DNA of 64,000 nt from Bacillota bacterium (GTDB taxonomy: Bacteria; Bacillota; Desulfotomaculia; Desulfotomaculales; Desulforudaceae). Shown here piece after piece: positions 52,550 through 61,557 of this stretch (position 1 is its first letter; each line of letters starts with the position of its first letter). Made by a program: the position numbers and the translations under genes. The stretch lies in assembly GCA_040757205.1 (NCBI GenBank), contig JBFLXL010000011.1, positions 17,399 to 81,398 on the forward strand, given 5' to 3'. Under the pieces are notes generated by a model. That model was not told where the DNA came from. It saw only the letters and a list, made by a program, of their open reading frames with translations, and searched no databases.

Positions 52550-53332
52550 TCACCCCTCCCCTTCAGGTACAGGCAGGTTGAAGAAGGCGCGCGCGTTGGC
52601 GGTGGTGATCGCGGCGAGCCGTTCCGGGGTCAGGCCCCGCAGGCCGGCGACGTATTCCGCGGTGTGGCGCAGATGAGCCGGCTCGTTCCGGCGGCCGCGC
52701 CATGGCACCGGCGCCAGGTAGGGGGCGTCGGTCTCCAGAAGCAGGCGGTCCTCCGGCACCTTCTCCGCCACTTCGCAGAGGGTTTGGGCCCCCTTGAAGG
52801 TGACCACCCCGGCCAGAGAGATAAAACAGCCGAGGTCAAGGAACGTTTCGGCTTCTGCCCAGTCCCCGCTGAAACAATGCATCACCGCCCGCGGCCACCG
52901 GCCGTCCCGCAGCAACGCGCAGGTGTCTTCAAAAGCCTCCCGGCAGTGCACAATCACCGGCAGGTTCACTTCCGCGGCCAGTTCCAGTTGGGCCGCCATC
53001 ACTTCCCGCTGCACCGGCCGGGGGGAAAAATCGTAGTGGTAATCAAGGCCGATTTCACCAACCGCCACCACCCGGGGGTGCCGGGCGAGCCGGCGCAACT
53101 CATCCAGATAACCCGGTCCGGCCCCGGCGGCGTCGTGCGGGTGCACCCCCACCGCCGCGAACACCGAGCCGTGTCTTTCGGCCAGGTGTACGGCGGCCCG
53201 GGCGGAAGCAAGATCGCTCGCCACCGTGACGATCAAGCCCACCCCCGCGTCCCTCGCCCGGGCCAGAACGGCGTCCCGGTCGGCGGCAAACCGGCCGTGG
53301 TCGAGGTGGGCGTGAGTATCCACCAAGAGCAT
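52550..53332 (-). CDS. tatD: TatD-family metal-dependent hydrolase
   Basis: The 260-residue TIM-barrel hydrolase has LLVDTHAHLDHGRF (metal His pair), VAVGEIGLDYHYDFSPR, LPVIVHCREAFEDT, MHCFSGDWAEAE and LLETDAPYLAP. TatD enzymes are DNases or tRNA/D-aminoacyl hydrolases (Bacillus YabD). ATG 53332 falls immediately after the metG stop and was preferred over a start six codons earlier. Confidence 0.93.
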   Translation of the reverse strand: MLLVDTHAHLDHGRFAADRDAVLARARDAGVGLIVTVASDLASARAAVHLAERHGSVFAAVGVHPHDAAGAGPGYLDELRRLARHPRVVAVGEIGLDYHYDFSPRPVQREVMAAQLELAAEVNLPVIVHCREAFEDTCALLRDGRWPRAVMHCFSGDWAEAETFLDLGCFISLAGVVTFKGAQTLCEVAEKVPEDRLLLETDAPYLAPVPWRGRRNEPAHLRHTAEYVAGLRGLTPERLAAITTANARAFFNLPVPEGEG

Positions 53333-53333
53333 A

Positions 53334-54902
53334 CTACTTGGAGACCTCAAGGCGCGGGAAAAGCGGCGCCCCGCGCGCGATGCGCGTGCCCGCCGGCAGC
53401 CGGCCCCAGGTGAGCGACTCCCACGTGTGCAGTTCAGGATGGCCCGCGATGCCCAATTGCGGCCACACCCGCGCCGGGAATCCGGGCATGAAGGGAGACA
53501 GCAGGACGGTGGCGATCCGGTAGGACTCGGCCAGGTTGTACAGCACCCCGGCCAGCCGCTGTTTCTTGGCCAGGTCTTTGGCCAGGGCCCAGGGCGCGGT
53601 CTCCTCGATGTACTTGTTCGCCCGCCCGACCAGTTTCATGATCGCCCCGAGGGCGGCCGACAGGTCGAGTTCGTGCACCAGTCCGGCCACCTCGCCGGGG
53701 GTGATCAGCGCCAGGTCGATCAATTCCCGGTCCAGCGGGCCGCCGGCCGGACCCGGGGCCTGGATCACCCCGCCCAGATATTTGTCGATCATGGCCGTAG
53801 TACGGCTTAAAAGATTGCCCAAATCGTTCGCCAGGTCCACGTTGATGCGCAGAATCAGGCTGTCTTCGGAGTAGTAGCCGTCGACCCCGAAGACCATCTC
53901 CCGCAGCAGGTAGTACCGGATCGCATCCACACCGTACTTGTCGACAAGCACGAAAGGGTCGACGACATTGCCCTTGGACTTCGACATCTTCCCGCTTTCC
54001 AGCATCAGCCACCCGTGCCCGACCACCCGTTTCGGCAGCGGAATGCCGGCCGCCATCAGGATGACCGGCCAGATGATGCAATGGAAACGGACGATGTCCT
54101 TGCCCACCAGGTGCACGTCCACCGGCCAGTACCGCCGGTACAGCGAGTCGTCTTCGCCCCCGTAGTTCAAGGCCGAGATGTAGTTCGTCAGCGCGTCCAC
54201 CCAGACGTAAATCACGTGCCGGGGGTCGAACGGCACTGGAATGCCCCAGTTGAACGAGGTCCTGGACACGCACAGGTCCTCCAGGCCCGTCTTGATGAAG
54301 CTGACCACTTCATTCCGCCGCGAAGCCGGCTGGATGAATTCAGGGTTCCGTTCGATGTGGGCCAGCAGCCGCTCCGCGTAACGGGACTGCCGAAAAAAGT
54401 AGCTCTCCTCGGCCACCAGCTCGACCGGACGCCCGCAGTCGGGGCAGTTTCCGTCCGCGACCTGGCGGTCCGTCCAGAAGGCTTCGCAAGGGGTGCAGTA
54501 AAGCCCTTCGTAGGAGGACTTGTAGATGTCGCCCTGTTCGTACAGGCGGCGGAAAACGTCCGTCACCACCCGCTTGTGCCGGTCCTCGGTGGTCCGGATG
54601 AAATCCGAGTAGTCGATGTCCAACCGGGACCAGAGGCGCTTGAAACCGGCCACAATCCCGTCGACGTATTCCTGTGGGTTTTTGCCCTGCGCCGCCGCCG
54701 TGCGCTCGATCTTCTGACCGTGTTCATCGGAGCCGGTCAAAAAGTACACGTCATAACCGGTCAGCCGCTTGAAGCGGGCCATGGCGTCCGCGGCCACCGT
54801 CGTATAGGCGTGCCCGATATGCAGGTTGTCGCTCGGGTAGTAGATGGGCGTTGTGATATAAAAGGGCGGCTTTCCCAAGGTCGAGGTCACTTCCCTTTCC
54901 AA
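53334..54902 (-). CDS. metG: Methionyl-tRNA synthetase, short form
   Basis: The 522-residue class I synthetase has FYITTPIYYPSDNLHIGHAY (HIGH), a zinc knuckle region with CTPCEAFW and CPDCGRP, and the KMSKSKGN loop. It lacks the C-terminal tRNA-binding (EMAP-like) domain found in Bacillus MetS. It heads the run toward tatD. A sigma-A promoter lies just upstream; no T-box leader was seen. Confidence 0.97.
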   Translation of the reverse strand: MEREVTSTLGKPPFYITTPIYYPSDNLHIGHAYTTVAADAMARFKRLTGYDVYFLTGSDEHGQKIERTAAAQGKNPQEYVDGIVAGFKRLWSRLDIDYSDFIRTTEDRHKRVVTDVFRRLYEQGDIYKSSYEGLYCTPCEAFWTDRQVADGNCPDCGRPVELVAEESYFFRQSRYAERLLAHIERNPEFIQPASRRNEVVSFIKTGLEDLCVSRTSFNWGIPVPFDPRHVIYVWVDALTNYISALNYGGEDDSLYRRYWPVDVHLVGKDIVRFHCIIWPVILMAAGIPLPKRVVGHGWLMLESGKMSKSKGNVVDPFVLVDKYGVDAIRYYLLREMVFGVDGYYSEDSLILRINVDLANDLGNLLSRTTAMIDKYLGGVIQAPGPAGGPLDRELIDLALITPGEVAGLVHELDLSAALGAIMKLVGRANKYIEETAPWALAKDLAKKQRLAGVLYNLAESYRIATVLLSPFMPGFPARVWPQLGIAGHPELHTWESLTWGRLPAGTRIARGAPLFPRLEVSK

Positions 54903-54914
54903 ATTATACCGAAA

Positions 54915-54943
54915 ATTTTATCTTCCGGTTGTATTATTGTCAA
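54915..54943 (-). promoter_or_regulatory. metG promoter
   Basis: On the minus strand TTGACA (54938-54943) and TAAAAT (54915-54920) are spaced by 17 bp, very close to the metG start. Confidence 0.75.
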
Positions 54944-55001
54944 GTTTTCCAATCTTTCACCACGGGGAAGAATTTTTTGTAACTTTTTTAAGGAAAAGAT
55001 G

Positions 55002-55030
55002 TTGACTTTTAATGGAATGCTTGGTACCAT
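55002..55030 (+). promoter_or_regulatory. abrB promoter
   Basis: TTGACT (55002-55007) and TACCAT (55025-55030) are spaced by 17 bp, 61 bp before the abrB start, divergent from the metG promoter. Confidence 0.6.
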
Positions 55031-55090
55031 TTACTTGCGCGATTTTGTTTTATTCTGTCGAAGAAAAATCTGGGAGAGGGAGGGGAAGTC

Positions 55091-55345
55091 TTGAAGTCGA
55101 CAGGAATTGTGCGCAAGGTGGACGAGTTGGGCCGGGTGGTCATCCCGATCGAGCTCCGCAGGACTCTTGGCATCGAGGAGAAGGACGCGCTGGAAATCTA
55201 CGTGGACAACGAGAAGATCATTCTCAAGAAGTACGAGCCGGCGTGTGTCTTCTGCGGCAATGCGGGTGACGTGCAGCACTACCGCGGAAAACTGGTCTGC
55301 CGCCACTGTACCGCCGAGATGTTCCAAAAAGCCCACGCCATGTAG
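55091..55345 (+). CDS. abrB: AbrB-family transition-state regulator with zinc-knuckle tail
   Basis: The 84-residue protein has the AbrB swapped-hairpin DNA-binding domain (MKSTGIVRKVDELGRVVIPI, GIEEKDALEIYVDNEKIIL) and a C-terminal CVFCGN...CRHC pair that could bind zinc. It starts at TTG 55091, 7-8 bp after GGAGGGG. AbrB proteins repress stationary-phase genes. It is divergent from metG, as in Bacillus. Confidence 0.93.
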   Translation: MKSTGIVRKVDELGRVVIPIELRRTLGIEEKDALEIYVDNEKIILKKYEPACVFCGNAGDVQHYRGKLVCRHCTAEMFQKAHAM

Positions 55346-55400
55346 GCGCGAACAGCCCGATAGACTCCTGGTGCGGGAGGCCTCTGACACGGGCCTCTCA

Positions 55401-56291
55401 TCACTTTTCGGGCAAATCCTTACTTCGTTCCGGATCCACAAGCAGACCGTAGAGTTGCCGGCGGCTCATCCCGTGCCGCCGGGCGACCTCCCGGAGAGCG
55501 TTTCCCCGCGTCGACCCCGCGGCGTGCAGTTCCGCCAATTGAGCCGCCAGGGCCGCCGGTTCGGGAGCAAGCGACACCGGTTCGGGAGCAAGCGACACCG
55601 GTTCCCCGGCGCCGCCCTCGAGCACGAGGGTGAATTCCCCGCGCGGCGGGTGGGCGGTGAAATGCTCCCGCGCCTCAATCACCGTACCCCGGAATACTTC
55701 CTCGTGCTGCTTGGTCAGTTCCCGGGCCACCACCACCATCCGGTTCCCCAGCACTTCCAGGATGTCTTCCAGGGTCGCATGGAGCCGCGTGGGCGCCTCA
55801 AAAAGGACCACGGTGCGCCGCTCGCCGCGGAGTCCTTCCAGCGCCCTCTTTCGCCCCCGGCGCGGCAAAAACCCCTCGAACACAAAGCGGTCCGTCCGCA
55901 GGCCGGAAACGACCAGGGCAGTGAGCACCGCGCTCGGGCCCGGCACCGGAACCACGTTGAAACCGGCACGCGCCGCCTCGGCGACCAGTTCGGCCCCCGG
56001 ATCGGAAATTCCGGGCATGCCGGCGTCCGACACCAGGGCCACGGACGCCCCCGCTCGCAGCCGCTCCAGCAGCTCCGGCGTTTTCCGCACCCGGTTGTGG
56101 GCGTGAAAACTGGTCAGCGGCGTTTTGATGCCGTAACGGCCCAGCAGCTTCCTGGTGTGCCGGGTGTCTTCGGCGGCGATCAGGTCGGCCTCGCCGAGTA
56201 CCCGGAGCATACGCAGGGTGACGTCCTCCAGGTTGCCGATGGGAGTCCCGCAAAGATAAAGCGTGCCCCCGCTTTTCACCATACCCGTCAA
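55401..56291 (-). CDS. rsmI: 16S rRNA (cytidine-1402-2'-O)-methyltransferase
   Basis: The 296-residue protein has the tetrapyrrole-methylase-fold signatures GTLYLCGTPIGNLEDVTLR, LIAAEDTRHTRKLLGRYGI, VALVSDAGMPGISDPG and VPGPSAVLTALVVSG. A linker near residue 235 contains two copies of EPVSLAP coded by an exact 21-bp duplication (about 55559-55600). The C-terminal part ends with an HTH-like RHGMSRRQLYGLL. It is in the usual ricT-rsmI-abrB position. Confidence 0.95.
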   Translation of the reverse strand: MTGMVKSGGTLYLCGTPIGNLEDVTLRMLRVLGEADLIAAEDTRHTRKLLGRYGIKTPLTSFHAHNRVRKTPELLERLRAGASVALVSDAGMPGISDPGAELVAEAARAGFNVVPVPGPSAVLTALVVSGLRTDRFVFEGFLPRRGRKRALEGLRGERRTVVLFEAPTRLHATLEDILEVLGNRMVVVARELTKQHEEVFRGTVIEAREHFTAHPPRGEFTLVLEGGAGEPVSLAPEPVSLAPEPAALAAQLAELHAAGSTRGNALREVARRHGMSRRQLYGLLVDPERSKDLPEK

Positions 56292-56316
56292 CCCCGGCTT
56301 GTTGATTTTGATCCGC

Positions 56317-57129
56317 CTAGCGCTTGGGCAGGGTTTTCAACTGCTTCAACGGGAAGTACTGCACGTGTTTGGAATCTTTGAGTTCCACGCTCACGGTGTT
56401 CCGGAAGATGTTCACCCCGGTCACCTTTCCCTCCCCGGCGGGGGTTTCCACCCGGGCCCCGACATCAGGGTACTCACCCCGGGCGATCTCATACACTTCG
56501 CTCTCGTACTTCAAGCAGCACATCAACCGGCCGCAGATACCCGAGATCTTGGCCGGGTTGAGCGAGAGGTTCTGCTCCTTGGCCATCCTGATCGAGACCG
56601 GGGTGAACTCGCGCAGCCAGGACGCGCAACAAAGCTCCCGGCCGCAACCGCCGAGCCCGCCCAGCATCTTCGCCTCGTCGCGCACGCCGATCTGCCGCAG
56701 TTCGATACGGGTACGGAAAACCGAAGCCAGGTCCCGGACCAGCTCGCGGAAATCAACCCGGCCCTCGGCCGTGAAGTAGAAAATCACTTTGCTGGCGTCG
56801 AAGGTGTAGTCCACGCCCACCAGCTTCATCGGCAGGCCGTGCGCCTTGATCTTGTCCTCCCCGATCTGAAAGGCCCGCGTTTCCTTTTCCTGCAGCTCGG
56901 CCAGGCACTTCAAGTCCTCGTCGGTGACCTTGCGCACCACCGGTTTCAGCAGTTGTTCGCCGTCCTCGCCATCCCGGGGGCGGGGCCCGATGACCACAGT
57001 GCCGTATTCCAACCCCCGCACCGTCTCCACGATCACTCCCGCACCCTTTTCCAAATCCAGGGCGCCGGGATCAAAATAATACGTCTTGCCGGTTTTCTTA
57101 AACTGAACTCCAACCAGTTGCCCGGTCAT
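56317..57129 (-). CDS. ricT: PSP1-domain protein RicT (YaaT)
   Basis: The 270-residue protein has the PSP1 C-terminal domain and the cysteine pattern GGCGRELCCASWL and KISGICGRLMCCLKYE. In Bacillus, RicA-RicF-RicT bind Fe-S clusters and help RNase Y mature mRNAs and stimulate Spo0A phosphorylation. ATG 57129 overlaps the holB stop by 32 bp, suggesting coupling. The 35-codon upstream extension lies inside holB and was rejected. Confidence 0.93.
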   Translation of the reverse strand: MTGQLVGVQFKKTGKTYYFDPGALDLEKGAGVIVETVRGLEYGTVVIGPRPRDGEDGEQLLKPVVRKVTDEDLKCLAELQEKETRAFQIGEDKIKAHGLPMKLVGVDYTFDASKVIFYFTAEGRVDFRELVRDLASVFRTRIELRQIGVRDEAKMLGGLGGCGRELCCASWLREFTPVSIRMAKEQNLSLNPAKISGICGRLMCCLKYESEVYEIARGEYPDVGARVETPAGEGKVTGVNIFRNTVSVELKDSKHVQYFPLKQLKTLPKR

Positions 57130-58120
57130 ATCCGTCCTGTTCCTCCTCGGCCGGCCCGGCCAGGCGCAGGCATAAAACCTCCGCCGCCAGGCGCACGTTC
57201 GCGTTGGCCAGCAGTTTCTTTCTCGTATCTTCAATAACGCCGATTCTCCGCACCAGAGCCGGGCCGTCCGCCAAACGCGCCTGCACCCGGATCTGTTCCA
57301 GGCGGTTCACATTGGTCAGCAATTCCTCGGCGCCGGCCTCCCGCCACAGCAAGAGGTCCCGGTACCAGAGGAGCAGGTGCTCGGTCCGCGCCAGCATTTC
57401 GGCCCGCTCCCCGAGTTCCCGGGCCCGGGCGAACAACTCAGCGGTCCCGATCCCGGAAAGGAACGCGTGCGCCAGGTGCGCCGCCTTTTCCTGCCAGTCC
57501 GGACCATCCCCGCCGGCAGCCAGTTCGGCCGCCCGTCCCAGGCTGCCCCCGGCCAGGCGGGCCGCCAGCAGCGCCACGTCCCCCTTAAACCCCATTGTCT
57601 CCAGTCCGGAAGTGATTTCATCCGTGGTCAGCGGCCGGAAGGGGATCCTCAAGCAGCGGGAGGCCACCGTGGGCGGCAGCCGAGCGGGCCGGGAACTGGT
57701 CAGGATAAACAGGGCCGGGGCCGGCGGTTCCTCCAGAGTCTTTAGAAAGGCATTGGCCGCTTCCGCGGTCAGGCCTTCGGCTTCCTGCACCAGGCACAGG
57801 TGCCGCGTCCCGTACGGCCGGTAGACGAGTGTTTGCTGCAGCTCCCGCACCTCGGCGATCCCGATCGACTTCCGGGCACCGTCCAGGACCCGGAAGTCGG
57901 GGTGGGAACCGGCGACGAACATCCGGCAAGTGGGGCAAACACTGCAGAAAGCCTTTCCTCCGGCGTTGCAGACCAAGGCCTGGGCCAGCGCCCGGGCCAG
58001 GCTTTTCTTGCCCACCCCCGCCGGACCGTGAAACAGGTAGGCGTGCGCCAGGCGGCCGCCGTCAACCGCCCTCTGAAAATACCTCTTGGCCAGTTCCTGC
58101 CCGATGATCCCGTCCAGCAA
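57098..58120 (-). CDS. holB: DNA polymerase III delta prime subunit
   Basis: The 340-residue clamp-loader subunit has LAHAYLFHGPAGVGKKSLARA, the zinc module CNAGGKAFCSVCPTC, AEGLTAEAANAFLKTLEEPP and a sensor region SRCLRIPFRPL. It acts with DnaX, whose gene is also in the window. It lies 18 bp after tmk and overlaps ricT. Confidence 0.94.
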   Translation of the reverse strand: MLDGIIGQELAKRYFQRAVDGGRLAHAYLFHGPAGVGKKSLARALAQALVCNAGGKAFCSVCPTCRMFVAGSHPDFRVLDGARKSIGIAEVRELQQTLVYRPYGTRHLCLVQEAEGLTAEAANAFLKTLEEPPAPALFILTSSRPARLPPTVASRCLRIPFRPLTTDEITSGLETMGFKGDVALLAARLAGGSLGRAAELAAGGDGPDWQEKAAHLAHAFLSGIGTAELFARARELGERAEMLARTEHLLLWYRDLLLWREAGAEELLTNVNRLEQIRVQARLADGPALVRRIGVIEDTRKKLLANANVRLAAEVLCLRLAGPAEEEQDGYDRATGWSSV

Positions 58121-58138
58121 TTCCTGATCAACCCCCGT

Positions 58139-58768
58139 TCAAACCGGTCCGGGCGGCAACAAAACCCCCACCCGCGCCCAAATCGCGGACGCGCACGCTT
58201 TTGCCTCCCGTTCGGCGTTGACAATCAAATAGGACCCGGGATCGGCCGACGCCAGCTCCAGGTAACCGCGGCGCACCCGTTCAAAAAAGGCTGCTCCCTC
58301 CTGCTCCAGGCGGTCCCGGCGGTCCGGGTTCAGCCGGGCCATGGCGGCGTGCGCCGGCAGGTCCAAAAGCACGGTCAGGTCGGGCCGCAAACCGCCGGTG
58401 GCCAGGAGATTCACCCGGCGCAGCCCGTCCAGTTCCAGCCCGCGCCCGAAACCCTGGTAAGCCAGGGAGGAGTCCAAAAAGCGGTCGCTTAAGACGATCT
58501 CCCCACGCGCCAGCGCCGGCCTTACCACCTCGGCCGTGAACTGGGACCTGGCGGCCGCGTAGAGCAGCGCCTCGGTTTCTCCGGTCATCCCGCTGTTCCC
58601 GGTGTCCAGCAGCACCCGCCGCACGGCCTCGCCGATCCGGGTCCCGCCCGGCTCGCGGGTCGCCAGCACCCGGTGGCGCTTTAGCCGGAGCGCCTCGTGA
58701 AGCCGCGCGAGCTGGGTGGTCTTCCCGGCGCCGTCTATACCCTCAAAAACGATGAAAACGCCGCTCAC
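58139..58768 (-). CDS. tmk: Thymidylate kinase
   Basis: The 209-residue protein has FIVFEGIDGAGKTTQLARLH (Walker A), LATREPGGTRIGEAVRRVLL (DR[YH]/TREPGGT motif), VLSDRFLDSSLAYQGFGR and LLDLPAHAAMARLNPDRRD. It phosphorylates dTMP to dTDP. The order decarboxylase-tmk-holB-ricT is the one known from Bacillus. Confidence 0.97.
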   Translation of the reverse strand: MSGVFIVFEGIDGAGKTTQLARLHEALRLKRHRVLATREPGGTRIGEAVRRVLLDTGNSGMTGETEALLYAAARSQFTAEVVRPALARGEIVLSDRFLDSSLAYQGFGRGLELDGLRRVNLLATGGLRPDLTVLLDLPAHAAMARLNPDRRDRLEQEGAAFFERVRRGYLELASADPGSYLIVNAEREAKACASAIWARVGVLLPPGPV

Positions 58769-58772
58769 CGCC

Positions 58773-60191
58773 TCACCCGTCGTGCACCAATATGGTTTCC
58801 AGGCCGGGTTCAGCGGCTTGAAAGGCCACTCCCCCGGCCCGGATTTCCAGAATATATTCTAACACTTCCGGGGTCAGTTTTTCACCCGGAAACACGATCG
58901 GAATTCCCGGCGGACACAGGCTGACCGTTTCCGCGGCCACCAGGCCGGACGCTTCCCGGAGCGGCACGGCCCGGGCCGGCAAAAACCAGCTCTCCCGCGG
59001 GGTAAGCACCTTTTGGGCCGGGGGAACAGGCCAAAATGGAGGTCGGAGGCCGGAGGAGAGGTGCTCCCGGACCAGAGCGCGAAAAGCGCTCAGGGCCCGG
59101 GCGACATCCGGGGCCCGCGTCCCCAGCCCGACCACAAACAAAAGGTGATCCCGGCCGGCCGCTTCCACCTGAACGGCGTGCCTCTCGCGCAGCCAGGCGG
59201 CCGCCTGGTACCCGCTCAAACCCAGGCCGCGGGTGGACACCGGCACCTTGGTCGGGTCGGCCCGGCCCGGCCCGGCGTCGAAAACCTCCACCCCGCCCAG
59301 CGCCGCCAATCCCCGGCGCAGGCGGCCGGCGAGTTCCACCGCCCGTCCCAAAAGCCGTTCTCCGGAGACGGCCAGTTGCCGCCGGGCCAGGTCCAGGGAG
59401 GCCATCAGCAGATACGAGGGGCTGGAAGTCTGGAGCAAGGCCAGCGCCCGGCCCACCCGCGCGGGGGAAAGGCCTGTCCCTTTGAGGTGCAGCAACGAAG
59501 CCTGGGTCAGGGCGCCGCCCAGCTTGTGCAGGCTCTGCGCCGCCGCCGCCGCCCCAAGCCCCAAGGCCGGCGCCGGCATCGCGGCGTGAAACGGCAGGTG
59601 CGCCCCGTGAGCCTCGTCGGCCAAGAATAGGGCTCCGGACTCCTTAAGCACCGCGGCCGTTTCAGCATCCACCGCGGCCTGCCCGTAGTAGTCCGGGTGG
59701 GTCAAGAGTACGGCCCGGACGCCGGGATGCGCCCGCAGGGCGGCCCGGAGGTCGGCCGGCCGGGAGGGGCGGCAGAAGCCCCAGTCGGAGTCGTAGGGCG
59801 GCGTGACGTACACCGGATCGGCCCCCGAAAGCACCAGGCCCCCGATCACCGCGCGGTGCGCGTTTCGAGGCACCAGCACCTTTTCCCCGGGGGCCGTGGC
59901 CGCCAGCAGGAGGGCCTGCACCCCGGCCGTGCTCCCGTTCACCAGAAAAAAAGTACGGTCGGCCCCGTACAAAGCCGCCGCCAATTCCTGGGCCCGGGCG
60001 ATCGGGCCCGCGGGCGCGTGCAGGTCGTCCAGCCCGGGCAGCTCGGTCAGGTCGAACCGGCAGAACTCACGACCGCCGGGAAAACCCCGGGGAAAGCCTC
60101 CCCCGCCGTGCCCCGGAAAGTGAAAGCCCGCGTAGTTTTGGAGCACATGGTGCTTCAGGGCCTCAAACAGGGGCGCCCGCCGTTGGTTCAC
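58773..60191 (-). CDS. Orn/Lys/Arg decarboxylase family protein (YaaO-like)
   Basis: The ~472-residue PLP enzyme has APLFEALKHHVLQNYAGFHF, FLVNGSTAGVQALLLAATAPG, LTHPDYYGQAAVDAE, ALFLADEAHGAHLPFH and SLHKLGGALTQASLLHLKG with the Schiff-base Lys. It probably decarboxylates arginine or lysine for polyamine synthesis. GTG 60191 follows GAAGGGG by about 9 bp; 25 upstream codons were dropped. Confidence 0.9.
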   Translation of the reverse strand: MNQRRAPLFEALKHHVLQNYAGFHFPGHGGGGFPRGFPGGREFCRFDLTELPGLDDLHAPAGPIARAQELAAALYGADRTFFLVNGSTAGVQALLLAATAPGEKVLVPRNAHRAVIGGLVLSGADPVYVTPPYDSDWGFCRPSRPADLRAALRAHPGVRAVLLTHPDYYGQAAVDAETAAVLKESGALFLADEAHGAHLPFHAAMPAPALGLGAAAAAQSLHKLGGALTQASLLHLKGTGLSPARVGRALALLQTSSPSYLLMASLDLARRQLAVSGERLLGRAVELAGRLRRGLAALGGVEVFDAGPGRADPTKVPVSTRGLGLSGYQAAAWLRERHAVQVEAAGRDHLLFVVGLGTRAPDVARALSAFRALVREHLSSGLRPPFWPVPPAQKVLTPRESWFLPARAVPLREASGLVAAETVSLCPPGIPIVFPGEKLTPEVLEYILEIRAGGVAFQAAEPGLETILVHDG

Positions 60192-60284
60192 CGAGAAATC
60201 CCCTTCCCCCAAAATAACGGCCTGAATAAGAAAAGCCTCCCCGCCCTGAGGAGGCCCGCGCCGCAAACGCCTTTATCCCGCATT

Positions 60285-60545
60285 TCAGATCATCAGCGTA
60301 AGCAGGACCAGGAGAATCACTCCCGGCACCTGGAGCAGACCGGCAGTCAGGACGGTGAACGGATTGAGGACGACGTGAAACCCAAAGAAGGACCCGCCCA
60401 AGTTCACCACCACCAGCAGGATGACCCCCACGGCGGCGTAAGCAAACAGGCGGTACAGGTATTTCAAAGGCGTCAGGAAAAACGACCCCACCAGGTACAG
60501 CCCCGCCAACCCCAAGAAACCCAACAGAATCAGTTTCCAGTCCAC
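60285..60545 (-). CDS. bofA: Pro-sigma-K processing inhibitor BofA
   Basis: The 86-residue membrane protein has a hydrophobic start (LILLGFLGLAGLYLVGSFF), a second helix (YAAVGVILLVVVNLGGSFFG) and the conserved C-terminal VLNPFTVLTAGLLQVPGVIL. BofA holds the SpoIVFB protease inactive until engulfment. It sits between recR and tmk as in Bacillus. Confidence 0.93.
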   Translation of the reverse strand: MDWKLILLGFLGLAGLYLVGSFFLTPLKYLYRLFAYAAVGVILLVVVNLGGSFFGFHVVLNPFTVLTAGLLQVPGVILLVLLTLMI

Positions 60546-60607
60546 CGCGAAGCACCTCCCGGGCTACCCGTCTTGGTTATCAAAACATATGCAACCCGGA
60601 AGGCAAA

Positions 60608-61204
60608 TTATACCTCTCGCCGGCCCTCGATCGCCCGGGCCAGGGTCCGACCGTCGGCGTACTCCAGGTCGGAACCCACCGGCAGCCCGAAAGCCAGCCG
60701 GGTCACCCGGACGCTCAGGGGGCGGAGCAACCGGGCCAGGTACAAGGCCGTGGCCTCGCCCTCCACCGTGGCGTTGGTGGCCACGATCACCTCCCGGACG
60801 GCGCCTTCCCGGACCCGCTCCACCAGGGCCGCGATGTTCAACTCCTCGGGGCCCACGCCCTGCAGCGGGGAAAGGCTGCCGTTCAGGACGTGGTAGAGCC
60901 CCCGGTAGCCGTGCGCCTTTTCAACGGCCAGGACGTCACGGGGCTGTTCCACCACGCACACCAAGCCGTGGTCACGGTTGGGATCACGGCAAATGCCGCA
61001 GGGGTCCTCATCGGCGATGTTGGCGCACACTTTGCAGAACACCAGCTTGTCGCGGGCGTCCAAGATGGCCCGGCTCAAACTCTCGGCCGCCTCCCGCGGC
61101 GCGGTGACCAGGTAAAAAGCCAACCTTTGCGCCGTTTTCGGGCCGATCCCGGGCAGCCTGGCCAGTTCCTCGATCAGGCGGCCCACCGAACGGGAATACC
61201 GCAA
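60608..61204 (-). CDS. recR: Recombination mediator RecR
   Basis: The 198-residue protein has LIEELARLPGIGPKTAQRLA (HhH), the zinc finger CKVCANIADEDPCGIC, the Toprim region LVCVVEQPRDVLAVEKAHGY and ATNATVEGEATALYLARLL. With RecFO it loads RecA. TTG 61204 follows GGGAGCG; it lies 27 bp after ybaB. Confidence 0.97.
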   Translation of the reverse strand: MRYSRSVGRLIEELARLPGIGPKTAQRLAFYLVTAPREAAESLSRAILDARDKLVFCKVCANIADEDPCGICRDPNRDHGLVCVVEQPRDVLAVEKAHGYRGLYHVLNGSLSPLQGVGPEELNIAALVERVREGAVREVIVATNATVEGEATALYLARLLRPLSVRVTRLAFGLPVGSDLEYADGRTLARAIEGRREV

Positions 61205-61231
61205 ACCGCTCGCTCCCTGTTTGGCCGCGGC

Positions 61232-61540
61232 TTAGAACATGCCGGGGATTTTCAGGCCCCCGGTCAGCTTGCCCATTTCGCCGGCCACCATCTCCCGTGA
61301 CTGCCGCAGCGCTTCGTTGACCGCGGTCAGCACCAGGTCCTGCAGCATTTCCACATCTTCCGGATCGATGGCTTCGGGCAGGATTTCAATACTCAAGACT
61401 TCCTGCCGGCCGTTGACCACGACCTTGACGGCTCCGCCGCCCACCGCGGCCTCCACCGTCCGCTCGCCCAGTTCCTCCTGTAGCCGGACCATTTTGGCCT
61501 GGATTTCCTGGACCTGTTTCATCATCTTGTTGATCCCCAA
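61232..61540 (-). CDS. ybaB: YbaB/EbfC nucleoid-associated protein
   Basis: The 102-residue protein has MMKQVQEIQAKMVRLQEEL, VVVNGRQEVLSIEILPEAI and DLVLTAVNEALRQSREMV, the family core, ending GLKIPGMF. It binds DNA as a tweezer-like dimer. The start TTG 61540 (AAGGAGG 13 bp upstream) or the ATG codons at residues 6-7 are possible. Confidence 0.95.
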   Translation of the reverse strand: MGINKMMKQVQEIQAKMVRLQEELGERTVEAAVGGGAVKVVVNGRQEVLSIEILPEAIDPEDVEMLQDLVLTAVNEALRQSREMVAGEMGKLTGGLKIPGMF

Positions 61541-61557
61541 GATGGCGATGTCCCTCC

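Noticed and set aside
51320..53413. 697-aa plus-strand ORF across yabE, cobO and tatD
   Set aside because: It spans three well-supported minus-strand genes; the composition is typical of antisense frames.
54903..55090. T-box leader before metG
   Set aside because: The interval is too short and has no T-box consensus or terminator; it holds two divergent promoters.
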